The notes below the pieces were generated by a model. It was not told where the DNA came from, made no database searches, and saw nothing but the letters and a program-made list of their open reading frames with translations. A stretch of DNA of 64,000 nt, taken from positions 1 through 64,000 of the forward strand of contig VEPM01000006.1 of NCBI GenBank assembly GCA_012026795.1, read 5' to 3'. Of this stretch, positions 9,730-19,333 are shown one piece after another. Positions within the stretch are counted from its first letter, which is position 1. Every line of letters begins with the position of its first letter. Origin of the DNA: Candidatus Methanoperedens sp. GTDB taxonomy: Archaea > Halobacteriota > Methanosarcinia > Methanosarcinales > Methanoperedenaceae. A program made the translations under genes and the position numbers.

Positions 9730-11178
9730 TTATCCTATAAAAAGAAAATTTTCAATTTGCCATGGATCAGGATTGTATTTCGCTGCCGGATTTTCTTTAA
9801 AAAATATTTTGCGATTTTTAAGCGGCGTCCAGTCCGAGGGTGTTGAAATAAATTTACCAAGATACGGTTTGGCAATATTCAGAACAAAATCATGAGGCAG
9901 GTCATCGGGCAATTTAATACCTTCTCGCGGATTTTCGATCATCCACAGTACAGCTGCAACAATACCGGCAGCTACCTGGAGGGTTGTAGCGTTCTGACCG
10001 GGAACAAGAGCTCTGGCCTGGCCAATACTTAAAGAGCTGCCCGTCCACCAGGAATTATAAGGGTGCCCCATCAGGAGAGCTCCCAGGGTATCCTCCCCAG
10101 ATATAATTTCATCTGTCATAATCCTGATCTTAGGCTGGAGTTCGTAATTCCTTCCTCGCAATTCCCAGAGCGAGGAAAGTGTATCATGACAGGGCATATA
10201 AGCATAATTTACGGTAGGCCGGTAAATCGCCTTACCATCTTCCCAGACAGTCAGGCGGTCTGAAAGGCCAAATGCTTCACCATGCCGGATCATCATGCCG
10301 ATAATTTCCTCATCCGGTATCCATGATCTGACATAGGTATTAATTCCCATCTGGGGCAAAAAGATCTGATTTTTCGGTCCGCACGGAGGTATATCTGCCA
10401 GGGGTGGCAGCTTCATTTCATGTGTCCCCCAGCCAATTTCAGCCGGAGCTGTCCCTTCTTCCCGCAATCCTTCAATGCTCCATGTCCCTACAAATTCGTT
10501 TACCTCTTTTGGCCTGTTGGCAATCTGGGTATCTCGCTCGCTGCAATGAATCACTTTAATTCCTAATTTTTTCGCCATCCGGGGAAAATCCCTGTCTTTT
10601 GCAAGCTGGGCAATCTCTTTTTCATCCTGTACAGATACTTTTTTATCAAAAATGATACGTGCAGCAATATCCAGTAAAGCTTCCTTTACGAAGTGAGAAA
10701 TAAGGCCGGGATTTGCTCCATGGTCGACAACAGCGGTTGGCGCATCTTTCCAATCACGGGAAAGGTCAAGCAGTTGCATTTGCCGCCAATATAGTGATTT
10801 TTCATATGGGCTTTTTGTATAAACTCCCTCGGAAGGGTCCCAGAGTTCAACAGATGTATTAATGTATAATACTTCGTGATCATGGCACCATTTAATAATA
10901 TCATTGGCGCCTATATTCCATGCAAGATCAATTAGCAGGCTTCCGTTATCCAGATATTTTGATAAAACTTGATCTAAATTTTCCGGGGTAATTTTTTCAC
11001 AAACATATTTTAACCCCTGATCTGTAAATTTTTTCAAAGATTTTGATTTATCTTCAAAATCAATTAAGGTAATGTTTTTTAATGGAACATCGATTTTATC
11101 CAACAGGACAGGCAGGGTGCATTGTGAAACTGAACCATAGCCGATAATGAGAATTTTATTGTTGAATTTCGTTTTCAT
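9730..11178 (-). CDS. hss: Homospermidine synthase (bacterial type)
   Basis: 482 aa, close to the family length of about 480. The Rossmann start ILIIGYGSVSQCTLPVL binds NAD. The stretches YINTSVELWDPSEGVYT, VDHGANPGLISHFVKEA and GWGTHEMKLPPLADIPPCG are family hallmarks. The enzyme joins two putrescines, or putrescine and spermidine, into homospermidine. I chose the ATG at 11178 (MKTKFNNK): an AAGGA lies 13 bp before it, while the upstream TTG has no such site. It pairs with the decarboxylase 2 bp downstream as a polyamine operon. This enzyme is mainly bacterial, so gene transfer is likely. Confidence 0.92.
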   Translation of the reverse strand: MKTKFNNKILIIGYGSVSQCTLPVLLDKIDVPLKNITLIDFEDKSKSLKKFTDQGLKYVCEKITPENLDQVLSKYLDNGSLLIDLAWNIGANDIIKWCHDHEVLYINTSVELWDPSEGVYTKSPYEKSLYWRQMQLLDLSRDWKDAPTAVVDHGANPGLISHFVKEALLDIAARIIFDKKVSVQDEKEIAQLAKDRDFPRMAKKLGIKVIHCSERDTQIANRPKEVNEFVGTWSIEGLREEGTAPAEIGWGTHEMKLPPLADIPPCGPKNQIFLPQMGINTYVRSWIPDEEIIGMMIRHGEAFGLSDRLTVWEDGKAIYRPTVNYAYMPCHDTLSSLWELRGRNYELQPKIRIMTDEIISGEDTLGALLMGHPYNSWWTGSSLSIGQARALVPGQNATTLQVAAGIVAAVLWMIENPREGIKLPDDLPHDFVLNIAKPYLGKFISTPSDWTPLKNRKIFFKENPAAKYNPDPWQIENFLFIG

Positions 11179-11273
11179 TGTTTTTAAATTTTTCCTTAAT
11201 CCGGACAATTATTGACCCGTCAATATCTATGTGAAAGTTAATAATACTTACGGTTCCCGGTTATGGTTTAGTT

Positions 11274-12173
11274 CTATTTAGATAAAAGCCGTCCGAAACG
11301 ATTATCAAAAAAATAACTTGTAAATGCCGAAACATCAGTTTTCTCACTACCAAAAAATAAGCGGGAGAGAGATGGGCTGTTGGAATATCCCACTTCGGGT
11401 TTTCCCACAATACCACCAAGTTCTGCAGCGATTTCAATGGCATCATCAAGACTTCCGAGATCATCTACAAGGCCCAGTTCCTTTGCCTTTGCGCCTGTGT
11501 ATATCCTGCCATCAGCAAGGTCCTTGACTTTCCCCGGAGAGAGGTTCCTGCCGTCTGCCACTTCTTTAATAAAACGGTTGTAGGCTTCAATGATCACCAG
11601 GTCAGCATATTGTTTTTCTTCATCCGATAATCCTCTCCAGTCACCACCCATATCCTTTAATTCGCCTGTTTTTGCAACATAAAATGATGTTCCGTCCTTA
11701 TCGTAAAATTCAGACCTGTTCTGGAATTGCCATATTACGCCTATGCTTCCTGTCATTGTATCAGGATTAGCAATTATCCTGTCAGCAGGAGCGCTTATGT
11801 AATAGGCAGCACTTGCGGCTACATCACCCATCGAGATAACAATTGGCTTATCGATTTTCTTCATTGCGCCCACAATTTCTTCCGCAGATGCGGGAGAACC
11901 TCCGGGACTGTTTATCCGCATAACAATGGCTTTAACGCCTTCATCTTCGTTAGCATCCATCAGGCTTTTTACAATATCTTCAGATGTTGCTATCCCGAAG
12001 CCAGTGGGGATACTCCCTGTCAGCATTTCTCCCTGTACATAAATTACTTCAACACGATTTTTTGAAATCCCGAGGTTTTTACCCCCCATAATCAGATAAA
12101 AGCTGCCTGCTATTATGAATAATAATATAAAAACAACAATAAAATATAATATTTTTTTTGGTGATTGTGTCAT
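11274..12173 (-). CDS. sppA: Signal peptide peptidase SppA
   Basis: 299 aa, the short archaeal/Bacillus form with a single N-terminal membrane anchor (about 8-29) and one Clp-like catalytic domain. RINSPGGSPASAEEI builds the oxyanion region; GDVAASAAYYIS holds the nucleophile Ser; TMTGSIGVI follows; the general-base Lys is probably in FYVAKTGELKD. It cleaves leftover signal peptides in the membrane. It starts 12 bp after the atwA stop, so the two are co-transcribed, with no obvious functional link. Confidence 0.93.
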   Translation of the reverse strand: MTQSPKKILYFIVVFILLFIIAGSFYLIMGGKNLGISKNRVEVIYVQGEMLTGSIPTGFGIATSEDIVKSLMDANEDEGVKAIVMRINSPGGSPASAEEIVGAMKKIDKPIVISMGDVAASAAYYISAPADRIIANPDTMTGSIGVIWQFQNRSEFYDKDGTSFYVAKTGELKDMGGDWRGLSDEEKQYADLVIIEAYNRFIKEVADGRNLSPGKVKDLADGRIYTGAKAKELGLVDDLGSLDDAIEIAAELGGIVGKPEVGYSNSPSLSRLFFGSEKTDVSAFTSYFFDNRFGRLLSK

Positions 12174-12185
12174 TTATAGGATTAT

Positions 12186-13898
12186 TTATTTCTCCTCAAT
12201 ACAGTGGTCAAGGTATTTTGCATGGCTTGCTTTTATGAACTCATCACATACTTTTCTGGGAGCCCCGTCCATGACAATATGTCCTTTATCTATCAATATT
12301 GCCCTCTGTGCAACTTCCCTTATGAAATCAATATGGTGACTTATGAATATAATTGTAGTGTTAAAAGTCTTATTGACATTCTTAAGGGCATTTGCCACAT
12401 CCCTCAAAGTAATCGGATCAAGGTCGCCAAAAGGTTCATCAAGAAGCAATATGGACGGCTGGGTAGCAAGGGCAAGAGCAAGAGCAGCCCTGACATTTTC
12501 ACCGCCGCTTATCTGGTATGGTTTTACATCAAGAACTTCAATAGGCAAATCCACGGCCTCAAAAACAGGTTGCGCAAATTTTAAAACTTCTGTAAGCGGA
12601 TAGCTCGGGAAAAGGACTCCAAGGATTGCAGGAGTATAGCCCATCTTGGCAAGCTTCTCCTTCCCATTTTCCTCAGGCATATCGGTCATCTTGTACATTT
12701 CATCCAGGTCCACATCAGATATACCAAGCTCCTTTGCGCGTTTTCTTGCTTCCTCAACAACATTTTGTCCCTTTACGCCCAGCCTGAATGCAAGCTGCTG
12801 CTTAATTGTTGAATGCGGTGTAAGAGCGAATTCCTGGTACATTATGCTTGTAATCCTTCTAACATCCATTCTTTTTGGGGAATATGTTGACATCTCAACC
12901 CATTCATCATTTACACGGAATTCTATGTCCCCATCATCCGGGTAAATAAGCCCATCCATAGCATGAAGCAATGTTGTCTTTCCAGCACCGCTCGGGCCAA
13001 TAAGTCCAACTATCTCACCCTGTTTGAATTCAAGGTTTATCTTATCAAGGTCAAGCACTTCTCCCTGCCTGATAAGCCAGTATCTCTTTGAAAGGTTATT
13101 TACCTTGATCACAGTCTTATCCAGGGTTCGGACTGGCATCGGGATAGCTGGTTTCATTTTCTTAAGGAATTTGTTCAATATTTCCTCAGGTTCGCCTTCA
13201 TCTATTATCTTCCCGTTTTCAAGCCATATCACGCGATCTGCAAGATATGAATGAATTTCCGGCAGATGGGATACAACGATCGTCTTAAGTTTTAATTTTT
13301 CATTGACATTCTTTATTGTATCAAGAACCCCCTGTTTTGTTGCAGGGCATGTCATTGTAGCCGGTTCATCAAGAAGAAGAAGTTTGGGTTTGGATGCTAA
13401 CTGCCTTGCAATCAGTAACCTTTGTTTTTCCCCACCGCTTAATACCTGTGAGAAATGTTCTGCCTTAGACTCAAGATTTACAAGTTTTAAATACTCAAGA
13501 CTTTTTTCATAACATTCCTGGTAATAGGGAGAATCTCTATCAGGGAGCGACTCATATCCGAATTTTTCGGCATAAACGCGGCGAAGTACGTTTTCATATG
13601 TAGCACCGGACCACAGCCCGAAATTTCTCTGGAGATGTATCGCCGCCATTTTCTGAAGTGTTTTTTTATCTTCTATCGATGCATCCGGTTTTACCGTAAA
13701 TCCATCAAGTTCGAAACTCCCGCCCACGAACGGTTCCATTCCGCGCAACACCTTTAATATTGTTGATTTCCCGCCCCCGCTTCTTCCTATTATACCAAGT
13801 ATTTCTCCTTCTTTTACATCAAAACTTATACCATCAAGCACTCTGATCGTATCAGAATCGATCACATAGTCTTTAACCAGATTATTAACTTTGAGCAT
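12186..13898 (-). CDS. atwA: Methyl-coenzyme M reductase activation component A2 (twin ABC ATPase)
   Basis: 570 aa with two fused ABC ATPase domains. Domain 1 has Walker A GRSGGGKST near residue 37, signature LSGGEKQRL and Walker B LLLLDEPA. Domain 2 has GPSGAGKTT near 302, ISGGENVRAALALAL and LLLDEPFGDLDP. There are no membrane segments. A twin cytoplasmic ABC protein with this PFVGGSFELDG and MTCPATKQGVLDTIK pattern matches component A2, which supplies ATP for reductive activation of methyl-CoM reductase to the Ni(I) state. The gene is specific to methanogens and anaerobic methane or alkane oxidisers, a strong taxonomic marker here. It is first in an operon with sppA. Confidence 0.92.
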   Translation of the reverse strand: MLKVNNLVKDYVIDSDTIRVLDGISFDVKEGEILGIIGRSGGGKSTILKVLRGMEPFVGGSFELDGFTVKPDASIEDKKTLQKMAAIHLQRNFGLWSGATYENVLRRVYAEKFGYESLPDRDSPYYQECYEKSLEYLKLVNLESKAEHFSQVLSGGEKQRLLIARQLASKPKLLLLDEPATMTCPATKQGVLDTIKNVNEKLKLKTIVVSHLPEIHSYLADRVIWLENGKIIDEGEPEEILNKFLKKMKPAIPMPVRTLDKTVIKVNNLSKRYWLIRQGEVLDLDKINLEFKQGEIVGLIGPSGAGKTTLLHAMDGLIYPDDGDIEFRVNDEWVEMSTYSPKRMDVRRITSIMYQEFALTPHSTIKQQLAFRLGVKGQNVVEEARKRAKELGISDVDLDEMYKMTDMPEENGKEKLAKMGYTPAILGVLFPSYPLTEVLKFAQPVFEAVDLPIEVLDVKPYQISGGENVRAALALALATQPSILLLDEPFGDLDPITLRDVANALKNVNKTFNTTIIFISHHIDFIREVAQRAILIDKGHIVMDGAPRKVCDEFIKASHAKYLDHCIEEK

Positions 13899-14100
13899 TT
13901 AAGATTCTCCAAAACATTCGGCAATTAATGATTATTAATAACGTTGAATTCGTAATGTTTGAACGTCTATATATCCTTATTGGTAATCGCCAGACCCCTG
14001 ATCCGTTTATATCATATTTTTCCGAATATTCACAATGCAGCTATAGAAAAGTATATACTGTATAAATACTCTAAATGATTTAGACTGAGGTATATTATAT

Positions 14101-15114
14101 ATGAAATTAAGCGGGTTTTTCAAGAAAAAAGATTTGATGCAAGAAGCACAGGATTATAAGAAATCGGGAAAATATGACCGCGCCCTTGAATCCTATGCGA
14201 ACATCCTTAATATTGAACCAAAGAATCTTAAAGCATGGTATGACAAAGCCTCAATACACCTTGCACTTGAACAATATCTTCCGGCTCTTGATGCATATAA
14301 GATCATCCTGGAACTTGACCCGAAAAACATGAAAGCATGGCATGAACTGGGATTCATACTTGTGAATCTTGGAAGACTGGACGAGGCACTTGTTGCTTAT
14401 GACAAAGTACTGGGAACTGAGCCTGGAAATTTGAAATTGCTCAATGAAAAGGCAATGATATTAAAGGAACTGAAAAAGGATTCCGAAGTATTAAAAATTT
14501 ACGACCTTCTTCTTGCGAAAGATCCGAATAATGCTAAAATGTGGTTTGAAAAGGGATTAATGCTGTCAGGTCTTGGAAAAGATACCGATGCATTATTGTC
14601 TTATGATAAAGTGCTGGGGATCGATCCCGGACATGCAGAGGCTCTTGCCAGGAAAGGATTGATCATGGGAGCGAAAAGACAATACGCCGAGAGCTTTGAT
14701 TTACTTGAAAAATCCATTAAGATAGAACCATCCAACTGGAATGCATGGTATGGTAAAGGAAAGGTCTGGGGGTTAAAAGGCAACGACTTTGTTTCAATAG
14801 ACCGGAAATATGATGCAATGAAAGCATTTGAAACATCTCTGGGAGCATATGGAAAAGCACTTGAACTAAAACCGGATGATCCGTTATTATGGTTTGAAAA
14901 AGGTGTTATTCTTAATAAACTTGGCAATGCTAATGAAGCACTCGATGCTTTTAACAAGTCAATTGAAATAAGTCCTGATAACGCTAATGCATGGTATGAG
15001 AAAGGATTGATTACAAAAGAACTTGGAAGTGATGCTGATGCCCAGGATTGCTTCAGGAAAGTAATGGAATTGGATCCCTCACATACTCTTGCCCGGCATA
15101 AATTAAAACACTGA
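14101..15114 (+). CDS. Tetratricopeptide repeat protein
   Basis: 337 aa built almost wholly from about nine 34-residue TPR units with the W-Y-x-K-G variant (AWYDKASIHLALEQY, MWFEKGLMLSGLGKD, LWFEKGVILNKLGNA, AWYEKGLITKELGSD). No signal peptide or membrane helix follows the basic start MKLSGFFKKKD. It is a cytoplasmic scaffold of unknown partner. A TATA-like GTATATACTGTATAAATAC lies upstream (about 14050-14068). Such W-rich TPR proteins are abundant in Methanosarcinales. Confidence 0.9.
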   Translation: MKLSGFFKKKDLMQEAQDYKKSGKYDRALESYANILNIEPKNLKAWYDKASIHLALEQYLPALDAYKIILELDPKNMKAWHELGFILVNLGRLDEALVAYDKVLGTEPGNLKLLNEKAMILKELKKDSEVLKIYDLLLAKDPNNAKMWFEKGLMLSGLGKDTDALLSYDKVLGIDPGHAEALARKGLIMGAKRQYAESFDLLEKSIKIEPSNWNAWYGKGKVWGLKGNDFVSIDRKYDAMKAFETSLGAYGKALELKPDDPLLWFEKGVILNKLGNANEALDAFNKSIEISPDNANAWYEKGLITKELGSDADAQDCFRKVMELDPSHTLARHKLKH

Positions 15115-15165
15115 CTTTAAAAAAGAGAAAACGAAATAATAAAATATTCAGGTGGGAAATTTGAA

Positions 15166-16464
15166 ATGAAAAATAATATGAAAAACTATGGGATGATAAT
15201 AAGTCTGGTATTGATGCTTATTACGCCAGTATATGCTGCTGATTGGAGCATGTTCAAAAATGACATTTCGCATTCAGGCTATACAGGTGATACGGTTAAT
15301 CCGCCACTTACGTTAAAATGGACAAAAGATATTGGATTTGAAACCGACTCATCCCCTGTGATAGTTAATAATGTTCTGTATATCGGAACAACTTTTGGTA
15401 TCCATGCTCTGGACATATCATCCGGAAATGAACTCTGGAGATATCATACTAACGGTTTTGTAAAATCGGTCCCAGCTGTTGCAAATGATGTTGTGTTTTT
15501 TGGCGCAGATGATCGCAAGTTCTATGCATTAAATGCAAAAGATGGAACACTTCTATGGGTAAATGATACAGCTCTGAGTGGCTACACTGCCTCGGCTGTG
15601 GTTGCAAACAATATGGTTTATGCAAGCCCGAAAGATGGCTCATTTTATGCATTTGATACAAGGAGTGGGAAAATTATCTGGTCTACACTTATAGGAAAAG
15701 TAATTGAATCCTCACCCGCTATCGGGGAGGGAATTGTTGCATTTGGAACTGATGGCGGAAATATAGTTGCGCTTGATGCATTAACAGGAAAAGAAAAATG
15801 GAGTTATGATACAGGAACGATTGAAATTAAATCTTCACCCGTAATAGCTGATGGAACCTTATTTATAGGGTCAAATGACGGGTCAGTCTATGCAATTACC
15901 ACAGACAAAGGATCACTAAAATGGAAATATTCCACAGGTAATAATGTTGAGTCTTCGCCATCTGTGAAAAATGGTGTAGTATATTTTGGCTCAACGGATT
16001 CAAATTTCTTTGCGCTTGATGCATTAACCGGAAGAGTCATCTGGCAATTCCCAAATTCCGGCCCTGTTCTTAGCGGACCTGCAATTTCAAATGATATCGT
16101 CTATTTCGGGACAAGAAATAATTTCATATATGGTCTTGATGCCAATTCAGGAAAAGTGCTCTGGAAGAATTCAACCGGCCAGAATGATAAGGATTACGTA
16201 ACTTCTCCTGCCATATCAGGCAATATGCTGTTCGCAGCAACGCATAGCGGCCTGTTGTTTGCGTATTCATCAGGGACTATGCAAGCCTCAACGCCCACTG
16301 TTAAGGAAACAGCACCCCTGCCAACAACAGCACAAACACCCGGCCAGGCTGTTACAACGGTAAAACCCTCACAGACAAAAGGGTCTCCAGGATTTGGATT
16401 TGCGGTTTCGGTCTTACTGATATTAGCATTAGCAGTAACTGGAATGTACCATAAGAAAAAATAA
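15166..16464 (+). CDS. Secreted PQQ-type beta-propeller repeat protein, membrane-anchored at the C-terminus
   Basis: 432 aa. A signal peptide (about 1-25, ending VYAAD) is followed by eight or so propeller blades of the form V.Y.GT.dG..yALDa.tG...W (for example VVFFGADDRKFYALNAKDGTLLW, VYFGSTDSNFFALDALTGRVIW). A Thr/Pro linker (STPTVKETAPLPTTAQTPG) and a C-terminal helix with basic tail (MYHKKK) follow. This is a surface-anchored propeller, resembling BamB-type repeats; no evidence for bound PQQ or catalysis. It ends 6 bp before the amidohydrolase gene. Confidence 0.88.
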   Translation: MKNNMKNYGMIISLVLMLITPVYAADWSMFKNDISHSGYTGDTVNPPLTLKWTKDIGFETDSSPVIVNNVLYIGTTFGIHALDISSGNELWRYHTNGFVKSVPAVANDVVFFGADDRKFYALNAKDGTLLWVNDTALSGYTASAVVANNMVYASPKDGSFYAFDTRSGKIIWSTLIGKVIESSPAIGEGIVAFGTDGGNIVALDALTGKEKWSYDTGTIEIKSSPVIADGTLFIGSNDGSVYAITTDKGSLKWKYSTGNNVESSPSVKNGVVYFGSTDSNFFALDALTGRVIWQFPNSGPVLSGPAISNDIVYFGTRNNFIYGLDANSGKVLWKNSTGQNDKDYVTSPAISGNMLFAATHSGLLFAYSSGTMQASTPTVKETAPLPTTAQTPGQAVTTVKPSQTKGSPGFGFAVSVLLILALAVTGMYHKKK

Positions 16465-16470
16465 CCACAC

Positions 16471-17514
16471 ATGGAGCAAACCCTCAAAGGCACAATAATA
16501 TATGGCGATGAGTTTGAACCGATTGATGGTTATATTACTATCAGTGATGGCATAATCAAGAACATTGAAGAAAGTACTGTCGCCACTGATGTAATAATCG
16601 CTCCCCGCTTTGTGAATGCGCATACTCATATAGGCGACTCGGTCTTTAAAGACCCTCCTTTTTTACCTCTTCCTGAACTCGTGCATCCTCCTGATGGTTT
16701 AAAACACAGGATATTAAGGGAAACCTCTTATTCTGACCTTGTATCTTCAATAAAGGCAAGCATCCAAGACATGATAAAAACAGGAACACATGCTTTTTGT
16801 GACTTTCGTGAAGGTGGTTCTGCCGGATTACAGGCTCTTCATGACGGTCTTGGAACCGATTCAGGCATTAAGGCTTTAATTTTCGGGCGGCCGGATGATG
16901 AAGGTATGGATTATCTTGAATTTTGCGATGGAACAGGACTTAGCAGCACGAACGACCTGGAACCCGGATATATACAGGATATTTTAAAACAAACGAGGAA
17001 TAAACGAAAGAAATTTGCAATACATGCAGGGGAAAGGGATCAAACAGATATTTCAAGTGCACTTGCGCTTCATCCGGATTTCCTGATACATCTTACGACT
17101 GCAGGACAAAGAAATATTAAGGATATTGCAGATGCCAATATTCCTGTTGTGGTCTGCCCGCGCTCGAATTACATCACAAGGTCGGGGATTCCCCCTGTTG
17201 CAAAAATGCTTGATGCAGGGATTCTTGTTGCTGTTGGTACTGATAACGTAATGCTTAACTCTGTTAATATGTTTTCAGAGATAGAGTTTCTTGTTAAAAC
17301 TAATCTTTACGATGATAGACAAGTATTTAAGCTGTGCACGCTAAATGGAGCAAAACTATTAGGTATGGATAAAGAATCAGGTTCCATAGAAACGGGGAAG
17401 AAAGCAAGACTGATGATATTGACTAAAAAATCCTATAATATGCAGGGACTACGGAATCCATTGAGTGGTTTAGTGAGGCGGGCCAGACCTGATGATATTA
17501 TTAGAATAATTTAA
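16471..17514 (+). CDS. Amidohydrolase-superfamily metal-dependent deaminase/hydrolase
   Basis: 347 aa, compact member of the cytosine deaminase/chlorohydrolase group. Metal and active-site motifs in order: NAHTHIGDSVF (HxH, near residue 49), FAIHAGE (near 186), a His in LIHLTTAG, and VAVGTDNVMLN (Asp near 250). The C-terminal GSIETGKKARLMIL rebuilds the composite beta domain. The substrate is probably an aminated ring compound such as a purine or pterin derivative, but specificity is not visible. It is cytoplasmic and follows the propeller gene closely. Confidence 0.85.
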   Translation: MEQTLKGTIIYGDEFEPIDGYITISDGIIKNIEESTVATDVIIAPRFVNAHTHIGDSVFKDPPFLPLPELVHPPDGLKHRILRETSYSDLVSSIKASIQDMIKTGTHAFCDFREGGSAGLQALHDGLGTDSGIKALIFGRPDDEGMDYLEFCDGTGLSSTNDLEPGYIQDILKQTRNKRKKFAIHAGERDQTDISSALALHPDFLIHLTTAGQRNIKDIADANIPVVVCPRSNYITRSGIPPVAKMLDAGILVAVGTDNVMLNSVNMFSEIEFLVKTNLYDDRQVFKLCTLNGAKLLGMDKESGSIETGKKARLMILTKKSYNMQGLRNPLSGLVRRARPDDIIRII

Positions 17515-17534
17515 AAAAATTGAAGGAGGAAATT

Positions 17535-17981
17535 ATGGCTAGTAAATTGTATGAAAAGATATTGATTGCAACAGATGGTTCGGAATATACAAAAAATGCG
17601 GTTGATTACGGTATCGACCTGGCAAAGAACACAGGAGCAAAGCTGTTTACAATTTATGTGATTGATACTGCTGCTTTTGCTTCGATCCCGATGGATGCAG
17701 CGTGGGAGAGTATGTATGAACTTCTTAAACAGGAAGGTGATGCGGCCGTAAAATACGTGACGGATAAAGCAAAAGCAGAAAGGTTAGAAGTTGAAGGGAA
17801 TTTGATTGAAGGCCATCCTGCTGATGAAATAATAAAATATTCTGAAAAGAACTCGATCTCACTCATAATAATGGGGACCCTGGGAAAGAGCGGGCTTGAC
17901 AGGTTTCTTCTGGGGAGCGTTGCCGAGAAAGTAGTTCGCAATTCAAAAATACCGGTGATGGTTGTCCACGCTAAAAAATAA
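17535..17981 (+). CDS. Universal stress protein (UspA family)
   Basis: 148 aa, single Usp domain. The start is ILIATDGSEYTKNAV; the ATP-binding loop is GTLGKSGLDRFLLGSVAEKVVRNS, matching G-2x-G-9x-G(S/T) of nucleotide-binding members. I place the start at ATG 17535, 7-8 bp after AAGGAGG; the earlier in-frame TTG lies over that site. It is followed 15 bp later by a CBS-domain protein, and both bind adenine nucleotides, suggesting an energy-status role. Confidence 0.93.
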   Translation: MASKLYEKILIATDGSEYTKNAVDYGIDLAKNTGAKLFTIYVIDTAAFASIPMDAAWESMYELLKQEGDAAVKYVTDKAKAERLEVEGNLIEGHPADEIIKYSEKNSISLIIMGTLGKSGLDRFLLGSVAEKVVRNSKIPVMVVHAKK

Positions 17982-17996
17982 CACAAAGGAGACAAA

Positions 17997-18857
17997 ATGC
18001 CGAATACGCCGCATACCATAAAAGTTGATGACGTGATGGTCAGGGACGTTGCCCGCGCCGAACTGCCAGGGTCAAGGGATGAAGTTCTTGAAATCCTGAA
18101 GTCAAAGCATATTTCGGGAGTTCCGATAGTAAAAGGAAGTGAAATTGTAGGGATTGTAACAAGAACTGACTTATTGAAACATCCTGAAGAGGAACAGATA
18201 GCGCTCTTGATGACGAGAAATCCCATTACAATCACACCCGATAAATCAATCGTTGATGCAGCCCGGATAATCCTGGATAATAATATTCGGCGATTGCCGG
18301 TTGTTGAAGATAGTATCCTTACAGGTCTTATTACAATAGCTGATATTGTGGGTGCAATAGGAAGACTGAATATCACTTCCCCGATAAGTGATTATGTTGG
18401 AAATGGAGTGGTTTCGGTCTGGAGCGAAACACCGCTTTGCGTAGTTGGTGAGATAATGGAGATTGCAGATGTTAAAGCAGTTCCAATATTGGATTCAGCA
18501 CTTACATTGGTTGGGGTAGCGTCTGATAAAGACCTTATTAGTGCCAGCATAATTGATGATAAGACAGAGATGTCCAATATGTCTGCAGGATCTGATGATG
18601 ATGCCTGGACCTGGGAATCCATGCGGGATACTATGAGCTTATATTACAGCGTCTCTAAGATCCAGCTTCCGGATTCGCCTGTGAAAAAATTAATAAAGTT
18701 AACCGGGGAACCTGAAACTGCATTGTTAAGCTCGTCTGTAAGTGAATGCGCTCGTAAAATGAGACGTCATAGAATAGATCAGCTACCCGTCGTCACCAGC
18801 ACAAAAAAACTACTGGGCTTGGTACGTGATAAAGATCTGTTAAAGGCAATAGTATAA
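17997..18857 (+). CDS. CBS-domain protein with four CBS motifs
   Basis: 286 aa in two Bateman modules: residues 8-60 and 68-125 (IRRLPVVEDSILTGLITIADIVGAI), then 133-185 and 235-286 (IDQLPVVTSTKKLLGLVRDKDLLKAIV). An acidic linker (DDDAWTWESMRD) separates the third and fourth motifs. There is no attached catalytic domain. Such proteins usually bind AMP/ATP or S-adenosyl compounds. An AAAGGAG precedes the ATG. It is probably co-transcribed with the Usp gene. Confidence 0.92.
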   Translation: MPNTPHTIKVDDVMVRDVARAELPGSRDEVLEILKSKHISGVPIVKGSEIVGIVTRTDLLKHPEEEQIALLMTRNPITITPDKSIVDAARIILDNNIRRLPVVEDSILTGLITIADIVGAIGRLNITSPISDYVGNGVVSVWSETPLCVVGEIMEIADVKAVPILDSALTLVGVASDKDLISASIIDDKTEMSNMSAGSDDDAWTWESMRDTMSLYYSVSKIQLPDSPVKKLIKLTGEPETALLSSSVSECARKMRRHRIDQLPVVTSTKKLLGLVRDKDLLKAIV

Positions 18858-18982
18858 TTCTGATTCGGATATCCTGTCCGGGTTTTAGTTTTTACCATTA
18901 AGTCAATATTATTTGTTTTTCAATACAGGCATATTTTGCCTAAAGATTTAAATCATATCATATCATAACTCTAATATTTAAC

Positions 18983-19303
18983 ATGGCAAAATCAACAGAC
19001 GGATACATATATTCTGAAACTGCGGCAATGCAGAACGTTTATACACGGAAAATATTGCAATTATCACCCTCAGTGAAGCTTGTCTTTAAAGTGCTTGAAT
19101 TTAAAGGACTTATGACCCAGAAAGAAATTGTCGCTGAAAGCTACCTTCCTCCCCGAACTGTGCGATATGCCCTGAGCATACTTAAGAAAGAAGGGATACT
19201 GGAAGAGCGTCTCTATTATAAGGATGCAAGGCAGTGCCTTTATGGAGTTAAAGCCCCACAGAATGATGAATTATTATCAAACTTCGCATGCGGCATGGTA
19301 TGA
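18983..19303 (+). CDS. Winged helix-turn-helix regulator (MarR/ArsR-like)
   Basis: 106 aa. A helix-turn-helix at about 45-75 (MTQKEIVAESYLPPRTVRYALSILKKEGI) is followed by a wing (LEERLYYKDARQCLYGV). No ligand domain is present; single Cys residues occur at about 89 and 103. It resembles the small archaeal MarR-type repressors. A TATA-like sequence (about 18950-18960) sits roughly 27 bp before the ATG, suggesting a leaderless mRNA. Its target may be the adjacent M50 protease gene 30 bp downstream, which is inference. Confidence 0.85.
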   Translation: MAKSTDGYIYSETAAMQNVYTRKILQLSPSVKLVFKVLEFKGLMTQKEIVAESYLPPRTVRYALSILKKEGILEERLYYKDARQCLYGVKAPQNDELLSNFACGMV

Positions 19304-19333
19304 TTTATATATTTTTAAACTAACTTGAGATTC

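Noticed and set aside
17654-18376. 240-aa minus-strand frame opposite the Usp and CBS genes
   Set aside because: It crosses two real genes and their ribosome site; composition is that of an antisense frame.
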